A stretch of 64,000 nucleotides of DNA from Nocardioides sp. zg-1308 (GCF_013155375.1 NZ_JABJQY010000002.1:620001-684000), one strand, 5' to 3'. Shown: positions 16,297 to 25,235, numbered from the stretch's first letter. The notes: generated by a model from the letters alone, not told the origin. Made by a program: numbers and translations.

Positions 16297-17337
16297 TCAG
16301 GTGCCGGGCAGGACCGAGCGCAGGGTGTGCAGCGCCAGGCGGGCCACGGCCCGGCCCGAGGCCGGCAGGGGTACGAGGTCGAGCGCCGGCAGCGGGCGCG
16401 TCCAGCCCGGGTCGGAGGACAGCGCACCCTCCGGGCCGGCGTACATCGGCGTGAGCGCCCGGTCCACTGCCTCCTCCACGCCGAGGAGCGGACCGCCGCC
16501 GTCCGGCGTCCACGTCCGGCCGGGGCGGCAGACCATGTCGTGGCGCAGCGACTCGATCAGCGACGTCACCGTCCGGAACGGCGCGGTCGTCACGAGGGCC
16601 GTCGCCAGGCCGACCAGCGCCGACGGCGCGACGGGCGCCGGCACCCGGACCCTCGACAGGCCGGCGCCGCGCCCGCAGGCGCGCATCAGGTCGGGGTAGG
16701 ACAGGACGTCGGGGCCACCGAGGTCGACGGCGCCCCGCGGGCCGTCGTCGCCGAGGGCGGCGTCGAAGGCGCGGAGCACGTCGGACACCGCGACCGGCTG
16801 CACCGAGCTGTGCATCCACGTCGGGACCGGCTGCACGAGGAACAGCGTCGCGATCTGCCGGATGATCTCGAACGACGTCGACCCGGCACCGATGACCACG
16901 CCGGCGCGCAGGGCGACCGAGCCGTCGATGGCGCCCAGCAGGATCCGCTCGACCTCGAGCCGGGAGGCGATGTGGGCCGACAGGTCGGCCTCGGGCACCT
17001 GCGGCACCAGGCCGGAGAGGTAGACGAGCCGGCGTACGTCGCTGTCGGCGACGGCAGCCGCCACGATCTCGGCCGCCAGCCGGTCCCGCTCGGTGAAGTC
17101 GGCGCGGTCGAGGGAGTGGACGAGGTAGACCACGGCGTCGACGTCCGTGACGGCCCGCGCGACCGCGTCCGCGTCGGTGACGTCGCACCGGATCGCGTGG
17201 ACCCGGTCGTCCCAGCCGAAGCGGCCCGGGTTCGGCACGGAGGACGAGGCGGCGACCACCTCGTGGCCGCGCTCGACCAGGTGCGGGACCAGCCGGGAGC
17301 CGACGTAGCCGGTGGCGCCGAGGACGAGGACGCGCAT
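16297..17337 (-). CDS. NmrA/NAD(P)-binding Rossmann-fold protein
   Basis: 346 residues. The N-terminal VLVLGATGYVGSRLVPHL is the GxxGxxG nucleotide-binding motif of atypical short-chain dehydrogenases, followed by DVTDADAV and YLVHSL typical of the NmrA-like group. A hydrophobic stretch near 185-195 may contact a membrane or lipid. A C-terminal extension of about 90 residues lacks a known motif. The start ATG 17337 shares one base with the stop of the SRPBCC gene (TGATG), so the two are coupled. Substrate unknown; a sugar- or lipid-modifying reductase or a redox sensor are both possible. Confidence 0.82.
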   Translation of the reverse strand: MRVLVLGATGYVGSRLVPHLVERGHEVVAASSSVPNPGRFGWDDRVHAIRCDVTDADAVARAVTDVDAVVYLVHSLDRADFTERDRLAAEIVAAAVADSDVRRLVYLSGLVPQVPEADLSAHIASRLEVERILLGAIDGSVALRAGVVIGAGSTSFEIIRQIATLFLVQPVPTWMHSSVQPVAVSDVLRAFDAALGDDGPRGAVDLGGPDVLSYPDLMRACGRGAGLSRVRVPAPVAPSALVGLATALVTTAPFRTVTSLIESLRHDMVCRPGRTWTPDGGGPLLGVEEAVDRALTPMYAGPEGALSSDPGWTRPLPALDLVPLPASGRAVARLALHTLRSVLPGT

Positions 17338-17813
17338 CAGGCGGCCTCGGCTTCGCCGAGGTGCTCGAGGAGGTTGCGGGAGAACACCGTGCCCATGTGC
17401 TTGACGACCCCGGCCATCACCCGCTCGACCGCGGGACGGGCAAGCCCCGGCAGCGGGAGGGCGCACGAGATCTGCAGGTCGATGCTGACCTCGGTGCCGC
17501 CGCCGGGGTGGTCGGCCAGGTCGTAGGTTCCCATCACCGAGGTCATCTCCTCGGGCCGCTCGGGGTCGTGGGTGAACACGATCCGGTCCCGGGGGTGCAG
17601 CTCCATCACCTCGGTGAAGGTCGGCGCCACCGAGATCCCCAGCACCGGGATGGTGCCCATCCGCCACGTCCAGCGGTCACCGGCGACGTCGATGGCGGTG
17701 ACGAAGGGCGTGATGCGGGCGACCAGGTCGGCGTCGGTCAGCGCGGCCCAGACCTCGCCGCGCGAGGAGCGCAGCACGGCCGAGGAGCGGTTGCGGGCAC
17801 GGAAGGTCGCCAT
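17337..17813 (-). CDS. SRPBCC (START-like) family protein
   Basis: 158 residues. The START/Bet v 1-like fold is suggested by the N-terminal helix-strand segment (SSRGEVWAALTDADLVARITPFV), the WTWRMG strand and the long C-terminal helix (PAVERVMAGVVKHMGTVFSRNLLEHL). The family binds hydrophobic ligands in a cavity; the ligand is unknown here. It is coupled to the downstream Rossmann-fold protein by a one-base overlap, so the pair may act on the same lipid or polyketide-like molecule. Confidence 0.8.
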   Translation of the reverse strand: MATFRARNRSSAVLRSSRGEVWAALTDADLVARITPFVTAIDVAGDRWTWRMGTIPVLGISVAPTFTEVMELHPRDRIVFTHDPERPEEMTSVMGTYDLADHPGGGTEVSIDLQISCALPLPGLARPAVERVMAGVVKHMGTVFSRNLLEHLGEAEAA

Positions 17814-17848
17814 GCCGTCACGCTACCGACGGCCCCCACAGCGCGGGC

Positions 17849-19198
17849 TCACCCCTCCGTGAGAGCACCGAGGTTGCGCAGGAGCAGCGCCTCGGCCTTG
17901 ACGACCCGCTCGAACTCCGCGAGGTGCAGGCCCTCGTTGGCGCCGTGCGCGCGGGTGTCGGGGTCCTCGACCCCGGTGACGAGCACGCTGGCGCGCGGGA
18001 ACGCCTCGAGGAACTCGGCGATGAAGGGGATCGACCCGCCGACGCCCATGTCGACCGGCTCGGTGCCGTCCCATGCCTCCGCGAAGGCGGCGCGGGCGGC
18101 GTCGTACGCCGGACCGGTGGCGTCGATCTGCGTCGCCTCGCCGGTGTCGACCACCGTGGTGGTGAGCGTGGCTCCCCACGGCGTGTGCTTCTCGAGGTGT
18201 GCCTGGAGGCACTGGACGGCGTTGGCGGTGGTGTCGCCCGGGGCGATGCGCATGCTGATCCGGCAGCGGGCGGCCGGGATCAGGGTGTTGGAGGCGCCCT
18301 CCACCTTGGGGGCGTCGAAGCCGGTGATGCTGATCGACGGCTTGGTCCACAGCCGCTCGACGACCGAGCCGCTCCCGATCCACTCGATGCCCTCGGCCGC
18401 ACCGGACTCGGCGCGGAGACGTGCCTCGGGGTACTCCACGTCGGCGGCCGGGCCCGCGTGCAGGCCCTCGACGACCACGTCGCCGGCGTCGTCGTTGAGG
18501 CTGGCGATCAGCCGGCTGAGGGTCATGATCGAGTCGGGCACCAGGCCGCCCCACATGCCGCTGTGGACGGCGTGGGTGAGGGTGCGGACCTCCACGTCCA
18601 TCCGCACCAGGCCACGCAGGCTCGTGGTGAGCGCGGGCTCGCCGATGTCCCAGTTGCCGGAGTCGGCGATGACGATGACGTCGGCCTCGAGGCGGTCCTT
18701 GTGGGCCTCGAGCAGCTCGACGAGCGTGTCGGACCCGACCTCCTCCTCGCCCTCGATGAACATCACCAGGTTGACCGGCAGGTCGTCGCCGAAGATCCGT
18801 ACGGCGCCGAGGTGCGCGGCGATGCCGGCCTTGTCGTCGGCGGCGCCGCGGCCGTAGAGCCGGTCGCCGCGCTCGGTGGGCTCCCACGGCGGGGAGTCCC
18901 AGTCGGCATGGTCGTTCTCCGGCTGGACGTCGTGGTGGGCGTAGAGCAGGACGGTCGGTGCGCCCTCGGGTCCGGCCTTGCGCGCGATCACGGCCGGCGG
19001 GGCGCCGTCGTGCGCGCGGACGATCTCGGTCTCGAAGCCCTCGGCGGCGAACAGGTCGCGGGTGGCCTCGGCGCTGCGCTCGACCTCACCGGCGCGCGCC
19101 GGGTCGGCGGAGACGGACTGGATGCGGACCAGGTCCTCGAGGTCACGGCGGATGCCGGGCATGACCTCGGCGAGGCGGGCGGCGATGTCGACAGTCAT
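17849..19198 (-). CDS. M20 family metallopeptidase (dipeptidase)
   Basis: 449 residues. Zinc-dependent cytosolic dipeptidase or amidase. Metal ligands and catalytic residues are visible in AHHDVQP (H88, D90), GRGAADDKAG (D121) and FIEGEEEVGS (E151-E152), with a late ligand His in RAHGANEGLH. A dimerisation lid domain lies at about 190-310. Length fits the M20A dipeptidase group. ATG 19198. It starts only 22 bp after the neighbouring acetyltransferase ends, so they may be cotranscribed. Confidence 0.93.
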   Translation of the reverse strand: MTVDIAARLAEVMPGIRRDLEDLVRIQSVSADPARAGEVERSAEATRDLFAAEGFETEIVRAHDGAPPAVIARKAGPEGAPTVLLYAHHDVQPENDHADWDSPPWEPTERGDRLYGRGAADDKAGIAAHLGAVRIFGDDLPVNLVMFIEGEEEVGSDTLVELLEAHKDRLEADVIVIADSGNWDIGEPALTTSLRGLVRMDVEVRTLTHAVHSGMWGGLVPDSIMTLSRLIASLNDDAGDVVVEGLHAGPAADVEYPEARLRAESGAAEGIEWIGSGSVVERLWTKPSISITGFDAPKVEGASNTLIPAARCRISMRIAPGDTTANAVQCLQAHLEKHTPWGATLTTTVVDTGEATQIDATGPAYDAARAAFAEAWDGTEPVDMGVGGSIPFIAEFLEAFPRASVLVTGVEDPDTRAHGANEGLHLAEFERVVKAEALLLRNLGALTEG

Positions 19199-19220
19199 GG
19201 CCGCAACACTAGGACCAGCC

Positions 19221-20030
19221 TCAGCGGTCCTCCATGTGGGCCCAGGCCCCGCTGCGCTTCTCCATCATGAGCTGCTGCTCGGTCTCGGCGAACCCCAGCG
19301 AGCGGTAGACCCGGATGGCGTCCCCGTCGGCGTCCGCGACGATCACCAGCGTGCGTGCGCCGAGCTGCTCGCGGGCGTGGGCGCCGGCGGCGTGCACCGT
19401 GGCGGCGGCCAGCCCTCGGCGCCGGTGGTCGGGGTGGGTCTCGACGCTCTGGAACCGGGCGACGCCCTCCTCCGTGCGGAACACGGCGGCGGTGGCGACG
19501 ACCACGCCGTCGACGAAGGCGCCGAACCTGGTCCCGCGGGCGGCGGCCACGAGGGCCTTCTCCTGGACGTTGCGACCCCGGGCGAACTCCATGAACGTGT
19601 CGTCGTCCATCCCGCCGTAGAGCGCGTGGCTGAGCCGGGCGCGCCCCTCCCAGTCCTCGTCGGAGACCAGCGGCCGGACCTCCGCCTCGACCTCGCGGGG
19701 AGGGGTGAGGTGCTCGGCGGTGAGCACCGACGCGACGTCCACGGTCATGCCGGCCGCCTCGAAGGCCGCGCGGCACTCGGGTGCCAGGTCGGCCGAGTCG
19801 ATGCCGATGCTGACGTGGTCGGCCTGCGGGAACTCGGTGCGGAAGGCGGCGACGACCTCGCGCTCGCCGCCAGGGAACGGGGGCCGCGCGAGCAGGAGGA
19901 AGTTGCCCCAGAAGAACGACGGATTGGCCGGCGTGCGGACGACGAGGTGCGTGCCGCGGTCCTCGACGATGCTGCCGGAGGCGGTCAGCAGGGCCAGGTC
20001 GGTGCGGAAGCCGAGGGAGCTCACGTGCAT
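19221..20030 (-). CDS. GNAT family N-acetyltransferase
   Basis: 269 residues. The acetyl-CoA pyrophosphate loop is in the C-terminal half (VETHPDHRRRGLAAATVHAAG), followed by a strand and ADADGDAIRVYRSLGF typical of GNAT motif B. The N-terminal 100 residues are an unassigned alpha/beta domain that may be a degenerate second GNAT repeat. Start ATG 20030. Nine bases separate it from the upstream SCP-like gene. The acceptor substrate is unknown. Confidence 0.88.
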   Translation of the reverse strand: MHVSSLGFRTDLALLTASGSIVEDRGTHLVVRTPANPSFFWGNFLLLARPPFPGGEREVVAAFRTEFPQADHVSIGIDSADLAPECRAAFEAAGMTVDVASVLTAEHLTPPREVEAEVRPLVSDEDWEGRARLSHALYGGMDDDTFMEFARGRNVQEKALVAAARGTRFGAFVDGVVVATAAVFRTEEGVARFQSVETHPDHRRRGLAAATVHAAGAHAREQLGARTLVIVADADGDAIRVYRSLGFAETEQQLMMEKRSGAWAHMEDR

Positions 20031-20039
20031 GGGCGGAGG

Positions 20040-20393
20040 CTAGCCGCTGGCGGCGCCGCCCGTGGCCTCGCCGTCCAGCGGCAGGTAGGGCGAGAGGTCG
20101 GTGCGCTCGCCGCTGGCCAGCACGGCACCCGACGCGAGCGCCTCGGCCCACGTCGTACGCCCGGTCGCGACGGCGAGCCACGTCTCGGCGTCGGTCTCCA
20201 CGACGGCCGGCGGCGTGCCGCGCGTGTGGCGCACGCCGGGCACCACCTGGACCGCCGCGTAGGGCGGCACCCGCACCTCGACCGAGCGGCCGGGTGCGCG
20301 CTCCTCGAGCACCGCGAGGTAGTGCTTGACCAGCGCCCGGGTGTCCGCCGTCGCGAGGGCTGCGGGGGCGAGCTTCCTGAGTCGGGCGGGCAC
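20040..20393 (-). CDS. Small sterol-carrier-like protein
   Basis: 117 residues, start GTG 20393. The central VEVRVPPYAAVQVV strand and the C-terminal TDAETWLAVATGRTTWAEAL match the SCP2-like fold as it appears in actinobacterial 'sterol carrier family' proteins. The family is thought to bind hydrophobic ligands; no enzyme site is visible. It lies between the acetyltransferase and the lipoprotein hydrolase, all on the minus strand with gaps of about 10 bp, suggesting one transcript. Confidence 0.65.
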   Translation of the reverse strand: MPARLRKLAPAALATADTRALVKHYLAVLEERAPGRSVEVRVPPYAAVQVVPGVRHTRGTPPAVVETDAETWLAVATGRTTWAEALASGAVLASGERTDLSPYLPLDGEATGGAASG

Positions 20394-20402
20394 CGTCCGA
20401 GC

Positions 20403-21278
20403 CTAGCTGCGGGCCCGTCGGTCGGACGCGACGGAGTCGAGGACCGCCACGCAGGCCGCCCACGCGTCGCTCGTCGGGTCGATGACGTCGAAGTGGCCGC
20501 CGGTCACCTCGACGAGGACCGCGTCGGCGCCGGCCGCGGTGGCGGCGTCGACGTAGGTCGTCGCCTGGTCGAAGGGCACGACGTCGTCGTCGCGGGCGTG
20601 CACCGCCCACACCGGGGCCTCGAGCGGCACCTGCGACAGCGGGTCCGCCTGCTCGTACGTCGTGGCATCGGCGTCACCGAGGAAGGCGAGCGCCGCGTCC
20701 TCGCCGAGGCCGAGCTCGACGGCCGCCCGCAGGTCGAGGACGCCGGCCTGGCTCACGACGTGGGTGACCGCCGGACCGCCGGCCCAGCGGTCGGAGCGTC
20801 CACACGCGCCGGCCCACGTGGCGAGGTGGCCGCCGGCCGAGTGGCCGAGGGTGACGAGCGGCCCGGTGGCAGCGGCGGCGCCGGCCGCACCGGCCGCTGC
20901 GCCGATGGCGGCGTGGACGTCGTCGAGGGTGGCCGGGAAGCCGCCGCCGTTGCCGACCCGGCGGTACTCCACGTTGGCCGCGGTCCACCCGCGAGCTGCG
21001 AGGTCCTCGGCCAGCGGGGCGCCGTAGTCGGCGCCGTACTGCGCCTTCCAGAACCCGCCGTGGATCACCACCACGAGGCCGAGACTGGGGCCCTCGGGGC
21101 GGTGCAGGTCGACCCACTGGCTGGGGTCGTCCCCGTAGGTGATCCGCTCGGTGCCGGCGCCTGGTCCGTTCTCCACCTCCCCCACCCTGCCGGACGGCTC
21201 GCCCGTGCAGGCGGCGAGGGCCGGCGCCACGCCGACGACGCCGGTCAGCACGAGGGCCGATCGTCGCGACAGGCTCAC
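20403..21278 (-). CDS. Exported alpha/beta-hydrolase lipoprotein
   Basis: 291 residues. The N-terminus SLSRRSALVLTG is a twin-arginine-like signal, followed by lipobox ALAAC, so it is probably a Tat-exported lipoprotein. The hydrolase core shows HGGFW (oxyanion region), nucleophile elbow GHSAGG, an acid in HARDDDVVPF and His in GGHFDVIDP, a full BD-FAE/esterase-type set. Substrate unknown; family members act on esters or kynurenine-type amides. The GTG start at 21278 overlaps the stop of the ArsR regulator as GTGA, so the regulator and hydrolase are coupled. Confidence 0.88.
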   Translation of the reverse strand: MSLSRRSALVLTGVVGVAPALAACTGEPSGRVGEVENGPGAGTERITYGDDPSQWVDLHRPEGPSLGLVVVIHGGFWKAQYGADYGAPLAEDLAARGWTAANVEYRRVGNGGGFPATLDDVHAAIGAAAGAAGAAAATGPLVTLGHSAGGHLATWAGACGRSDRWAGGPAVTHVVSQAGVLDLRAAVELGLGEDAALAFLGDADATTYEQADPLSQVPLEAPVWAVHARDDDVVPFDQATTYVDAATAAGADAVLVEVTGGHFDVIDPTSDAWAACVAVLDSVASDRRARS

Positions 21279-21850
21279 TCCGGTGCGCCGCCCTCGGGGT
21301 AGGGCTGGACGATGTGGACCAGGTGGTAGGTCCGTCGCCCGGGCGCGCGGCCGCGCGTGCGGTCGACCCACGACTGCACGACGTCGTCTAGGTCCTGGCG
21401 CAGCTGGTGGGCCTCCTCGTCGGTGAGCTTGATCGCGTGGTCGGAGGTGGAGAACACCCCGCTGCCCTCGGGGCGGTCGAGGACGAAGGTCCGCTCGACC
21501 AGCTCGTGGAGCTGGGCCAGCTTGCTGGCCCGGAAGACGTCCACCGCGGCCGCGCCGCCGGGCGCGTCGGTGAGCTGCTTGAGGTTGACGGTGAAGCCCT
21601 CGGCCGAGGTCGCCCGCCACACCCGGTCGCGCTTGTCGCGGGCCTCCTCGGGCGCCTCCTCGACCAGGCCGTACTTGGCCAGCTGGCGCAGGTGGAAGCT
21701 CGCCTGGTTGGCCGGGATGCCGAGCTCCCGGGCGACGTCCGCGGCCCGCACCGGCCCGGTGGCCGAGAGCTCCTCGAGGATCCGGGTGCGCACCGGGTGG
21801 GCGATGGCGCGCAGGACGCGAGGGTCGCTGAGGGGCTGCGGCTCTGGCAT
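21275..21850 (-). CDS. ArsR/helix-turn-helix transcriptional regulator
   Basis: 191 residues, start ATG 21850. The N-terminal winged helix reads LSDPRVLRAIAHPVRTRILEEL then ADVARELGIPANQASFHLRQL (recognition helix) and a wing. The C-terminal 100 residues are an effector or dimer domain of the kind seen in ArsR regulators of transporter genes. No metal-binding Cys cluster is visible, so it is not an obvious arsenic or metal sensor. It is divergent from the MFS gene across three GTTGCGCA-like sites and coupled to the hydrolase lipoprotein. Confidence 0.88.
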   Translation of the reverse strand: MPEPQPLSDPRVLRAIAHPVRTRILEELSATGPVRAADVARELGIPANQASFHLRQLAKYGLVEEAPEEARDKRDRVWRATSAEGFTVNLKQLTDAPGGAAAVDVFRASKLAQLHELVERTFVLDRPEGSGVFSTSDHAIKLTDEEAHQLRQDLDDVVQSWVDRTRGRAPGRRTYHLVHIVQPYPEGGAPE

Positions 21851-21867
21851 GCGGGAATGGTAGCCGA

Positions 21868-21903
21868 GTTGCGCACATACTGTTGCGCAACAACACGTGC
21901 GCA
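21868..21903. promoter_or_regulatory. Operator cluster between the ArsR regulator and the MFS gene
   Basis: GTTGCGCA occurs at 21868-21875 and 21882-21889, and GTGCGCA at 21897-21903, spaced about 14-15 bp. The middle copy sits in the 12-bp perfect palindrome TGTTGCGCAACA (21881-21892). The cluster fills most of the 68-bp divergent gap and would let one regulator control both directions. Confidence 0.6.
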
Positions 21904-21918
21904 TCATATGGTGCGGAT

Positions 21919-23178
21919 ATGCCCGGATACCGCCAGCTCGCCCGCAACCGGGACTTCACCGTCCTCTGGATCGGCGACACCGTCAGCGAGCTCGGCACCG
22001 CGCTGTCGACGTTCGTCTTCCCGCTCATCGCCTACGCGCTGAGCGGCTCGGCGCTGACCGCCGCGCTCGTGGAGGCGGCCTACCTCGGCGGACTGTGCGC
22101 GACCCTGCTGCCCGCGGGGGTGCTCGCCGACCGCGTCGACCGCAGGCGGATCATGCTCGTGTCCAGCGCGACCGGCTGCGTGGCGTACACCTCGCTCGCG
22201 GTCGCCGGCGCTGCCGGCCGCCTCACCCTCCCCCACCTCGTCGGGGTCGCGCTGGTCGCCGGCGTCGCGGCGGGCGCGTTCAACCCCGCGCAGACCTCCG
22301 CGATCCGGTCGGTCGTCACCACCGAGGACCTGCCGACCGCCCTGAGCCAGAACCAGGCCCGCCAGCACGTCGCCTCCCTGCTCGGCGGCCCGCTCGGCGG
22401 TGCGTTGTACGCGGTCACGCGGTGGCTGCCGTTCGCGGTCGACGCGGTCACGTTCGCCGTCGCGTGCGTGACCGTCAGCCGGGTGCGGACCGACCTGTCC
22501 GCGCCGCACCGCCGTCAGGAGCCGCTGCGCCGCCAGCTGTCGGAGGGGTTCACGTTCATGTGGTCGCGGCCGTTCTTCCGGGTGCTGCTGGCCTGGTCGT
22601 CGCTCACCAACCTGGTCACCAACGCGATCTTCTTCGTGGTCGTGCTCCGGATGGTGCAGGACGGGGTCCCGGCCGCGCAGGTCGGACTGGTCTCGACCGC
22701 CGCCGGCGTGGGCGGCATCATCGGGGCCGTCATCGCGCCGAGCATCATCCACCGCATGCCGACCGGTCGGCTGACCGTCCTCATCGGCTGGATGTGCTGC
22801 CTGCCGCTGGTGCCGCTGACGATGTCGGCCAGCGTGTGGACCGCCTGCCTCAGCGTGTTCCTCCTGCTCCTGCTCAACCCGGTCGGCAACGCCGGCATCG
22901 GCTCCTACCGGATGGCCGTCACGCCCGCCCGGCTCCAGGGCCGGGTCGGCTCGACGAGCCAGTTCGTGTCGATGTCGGTGATGCCGCTCGCGCCCCTGCT
23001 CGGCGGCTTCCTCCTCGAGCGGGAAGGTGGCGCGACCACCATCGGGGTGCTCGTCGCCGCCTCGGCCCTGCTGGCCGTGCTGCTCACCTCGAGCCGGTCG
23101 ATCCGGTCCGTCCCGCGGCCCTCGGAGTGGGTGGTGGACGCGGAGCCGGAGCCCGTCTCGACGAGTGGGGCGGCCTGA
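21919..23178 (+). CDS. MFS transporter (putative drug efflux)
   Basis: 419 residues with about 12 membrane segments. The N-terminal NRDFTVLWIGDTVSELGTALSTF and the loop LADRVDRRRIML are typical of MFS_3/macrolide-efflux-like exporters. Start ATG 21919; an in-frame upstream ATG at 21883 would place coding sequence over the operator palindrome and is less likely. Divergent from the ArsR regulator and presumably repressed by it. It ends three bases before the convergent WYL gene. The exported compound is unknown. Confidence 0.88.
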   Translation: MPGYRQLARNRDFTVLWIGDTVSELGTALSTFVFPLIAYALSGSALTAALVEAAYLGGLCATLLPAGVLADRVDRRRIMLVSSATGCVAYTSLAVAGAAGRLTLPHLVGVALVAGVAAGAFNPAQTSAIRSVVTTEDLPTALSQNQARQHVASLLGGPLGGALYAVTRWLPFAVDAVTFAVACVTVSRVRTDLSAPHRRQEPLRRQLSEGFTFMWSRPFFRVLLAWSSLTNLVTNAIFFVVVLRMVQDGVPAAQVGLVSTAAGVGGIIGAVIAPSIIHRMPTGRLTVLIGWMCCLPLVPLTMSASVWTACLSVFLLLLLNPVGNAGIGSYRMAVTPARLQGRVGSTSQFVSMSVMPLAPLLGGFLLEREGGATTIGVLVAASALLAVLLTSSRSIRSVPRPSEWVVDAEPEPVSTSGAA

Positions 23179-23181
23179 GGC

Positions 23182-24135
23182 TCACCCCGCGCGGGAGAAG
23201 CGCGCACCCACCTCGGCGACCTTGGCCACCAGCTCGGGAGGCGACTCCACGACGAAGGCGGCGCCGGATCCCGCCAGCACCATCACCGGCCAGTCGAGGT
23301 CGTCGACGTTCATCTCCAGCACGCAGCCCGCGCCGGTCCCGTCCGGCGTCACCGTCCCCCAGCGGCCGACCTGGGCGGCCAGGTCCTCGGCCGCCATCGA
23401 CACCCGCACGCGCACGGCCCAGCGCTGGGGCATCCGGCGGATGCCCTGCTGGACGAAGGCGAGCGCGTCCTCGGCCGGCAGCTCGCGCGCGCGGAAGCGC
23501 TGCCCGGTCGGCTCGGGGCCGGAGATCCGGTCGAGCCGGAAGCTGCGCCAGTCCATCCGGTCGCGGTCCCAGGCCACGAGGTACCACCGGCGGCCCAGCG
23601 ACACCAGCCGCAGCGGCTCGACCCGGCGGTGGGTCACCTCGGACCCGCGCGCGGCGTAGTCGAAGCGCAGCAGCTCGCTGTCGCGGCACGCCTGCGCGAG
23701 CGTGGTGAGGACCGCCGCGTCGAAGACGGGGGCGCCCTCCCACGGCCCGGGCGACTCCGTCTGCGAGGCGACCGCGTCCATCTGGCGGCGCAGCCGCGGG
23801 GGCATCAGGGACAGGACCTTGGAGAGCGCCTGCACCGACCAGTCGTCCATCCCGGCCACCGCGCCGGCCGCCGCCGTACGCAGCCCGACGGCGACCGCGA
23901 CGGCCTCCTCGTCCTCCAGGAGCAACGGCGGCAGGGAGCCACCGGCCCGCAGCTGGTAGCCGCCGGCCGCGCCCCGCACCGCGTCGACGGTGTAGCCCAG
24001 GTCGCGCAGCCGCTCGACGTCGCGCCGCAGCGTCCGGGGGCTCACCTCCAGCCGGTCGGAGAGCTCCGGGCCCGGCCAGTAGCGGTGGGTCTGGAGCAGG
24101 GACAGCAACCGCAGCATCCGCTCGCTCGTGCTCAT
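23182..24135 (-). CDS. WYL-domain transcriptional regulator (YafY/DeoR-like)
   Basis: 317 residues. N-terminal HTH (MLRLLSLLQTHRYWPGPELSDRLEVSPRTLRRDVERL), a central WYL domain (SLGRRWYLVAWDRDRMDWRSFRLDRI) and a C-terminal WCX region. WYL domains sense ligands, often nucleotides or small molecules. Start ATG 24135 is preceded by GGGAGG. It is divergent from the drrAB-type exporter, with a 23-bp palindrome between them, and most likely regulates that exporter and itself. Confidence 0.92.
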   Translation of the reverse strand: MSTSERMLRLLSLLQTHRYWPGPELSDRLEVSPRTLRRDVERLRDLGYTVDAVRGAAGGYQLRAGGSLPPLLLEDEEAVAVAVGLRTAAAGAVAGMDDWSVQALSKVLSLMPPRLRRQMDAVASQTESPGPWEGAPVFDAAVLTTLAQACRDSELLRFDYAARGSEVTHRRVEPLRLVSLGRRWYLVAWDRDRMDWRSFRLDRISGPEPTGQRFRARELPAEDALAFVQQGIRRMPQRWAVRVRVSMAAEDLAAQVGRWGTVTPDGTGAGCVLEMNVDDLDWPVMVLAGSGAAFVVESPPELVAKVAEVGARFSRAG

Positions 24136-24154
24136 GCCTCCCAGAATATTCGCA

Positions 24155-24177
24155 ATGCGGTCACAATGTGACCGCAT
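24155..24177. promoter_or_regulatory. Perfect 23-bp inverted repeat (candidate WYL operator)
   Basis: Arms ATGCGGTCAC (24155-24164) and GTGACCGCAT (24168-24177) are perfect complements around a 3-bp spacer. The element lies centrally in the 62-bp gap between the divergent regulator (start 24135) and exporter (start 24198) genes, where it could overlap both promoters. It is the natural binding site for the adjacent regulator. Confidence 0.7.
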
Positions 24178-24197
24178 GCGTTCCTAGCGTGGTGGTC

Positions 24198-25235
24198 ATG
24201 ACCCACCACCACCACACAGGACCGGCGATCGTGACGCGTGGCCTGACCCGCCACTTCACCTCGCGCAAGCAGACCGTCGAGGCCGTCCAGGGCCTCGACC
24301 TCGAGATCGAGCAGGGCGAGCTCGTCGCCTTCCTCGGCCCCAACGGGGCCGGGAAGTCGACCACCCTCCGCATGCTCACCACCCTCATCCCGCCCACCTC
24401 CGGCTCGGCGAGCGTCGCCGGGCACGACGTGGTGACCGGCCAGCGCGCCGTGCGCCAGGAGATCGGCTTCGTCGGCCAGGGCAACGGCGCCGGGCACCGC
24501 CAGCTCGGCCGCGACGAGCTGATCAGCCAGGGCCGTGCCCACGGCCTCTCGCGCGTCGACGCCCGCCGCCGGGCGGCCGAGCTCGTCGAGGACCTCGACC
24601 TCGGCGCGGTCGCCGACCGCAAGGTCTCCTCGCTGTCGGGGGGTCAGCGCCGCCGCCTCGACATCGCGATGGGGCTGGTGCACCTCCCGCGCGTGCTCTT
24701 CCTCGACGAGCCCTCGACGGGGCTCGACCCGCAGAACCGCGCGAACCTCCAGGAGCTCATCCGCCGCCTGCACGCCGAGAGCGGCAGCACGGTGGTGCTC
24801 ACCACCCACTACCTCGAGGAGGCCGACGCGCTGGCCGGTCGCGTCATCGTGGTCGACCACGGGCGGGTGATCGCCGACGACTCGGCCGTCAGCCTCAAGA
24901 GCGGGCTGGGCGACCTCGTCCGGCTCGGGTACGCCGACCCGGCGCAGGCGGCCCGTGCCGCGGCCCGCCTCGAACGGATCCCCGACTCCCGCGTCGAGGT
25001 GACCGACGACGCCGTCGACCTGAGGGTCAAGGACGGCTCGGCGATGGTCGGCGAGCTGCTCGCCGACCTGGCCGCGGACGGCGTACCCCCCGCCCGGGTG
25101 GAGGTCGCGCGCCCGACGCTGGACGACGTCTTCCTCGACCTCACCGGCCGCAGCCTGCGCGAGACGCAGCAGACCACCGACCCCTCCGACGAGCCCATCC
25201 ACTCCACCGAGATCGACAGCGAGGTTGCCGCATGA
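24198..25235 (+). CDS. DrrA-type ABC exporter ATP-binding protein
   Basis: 345 residues. Walker A GPNGAGKS (47-54), signature SLSGGQRRRLD, Walker B VLFLDEPSTGLDP and the H-loop LTTHYLEEAD, in the order and spacing of daunorubicin-resistance (DrrA) ATPases. The C-terminal DrrA1-like domain follows (PTLDDVFLDLTGRSLRE). The N-terminus MTHHHHTG is natural here. ATG 24198 is chosen because an upstream in-frame start at 24168 would run through the operator. It overlaps the permease gene as ATGA. The exported substrate is unknown. Confidence 0.94.
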   Translation: MTHHHHTGPAIVTRGLTRHFTSRKQTVEAVQGLDLEIEQGELVAFLGPNGAGKSTTLRMLTTLIPPTSGSASVAGHDVVTGQRAVRQEIGFVGQGNGAGHRQLGRDELISQGRAHGLSRVDARRRAAELVEDLDLGAVADRKVSSLSGGQRRRLDIAMGLVHLPRVLFLDEPSTGLDPQNRANLQELIRRLHAESGSTVVLTTHYLEEADALAGRVIVVDHGRVIADDSAVSLKSGLGDLVRLGYADPAQAARAAARLERIPDSRVEVTDDAVDLRVKDGSAMVGELLADLAADGVPPARVEVARPTLDDVFLDLTGRSLRETQQTTDPSDEPIHSTEIDSEVAA

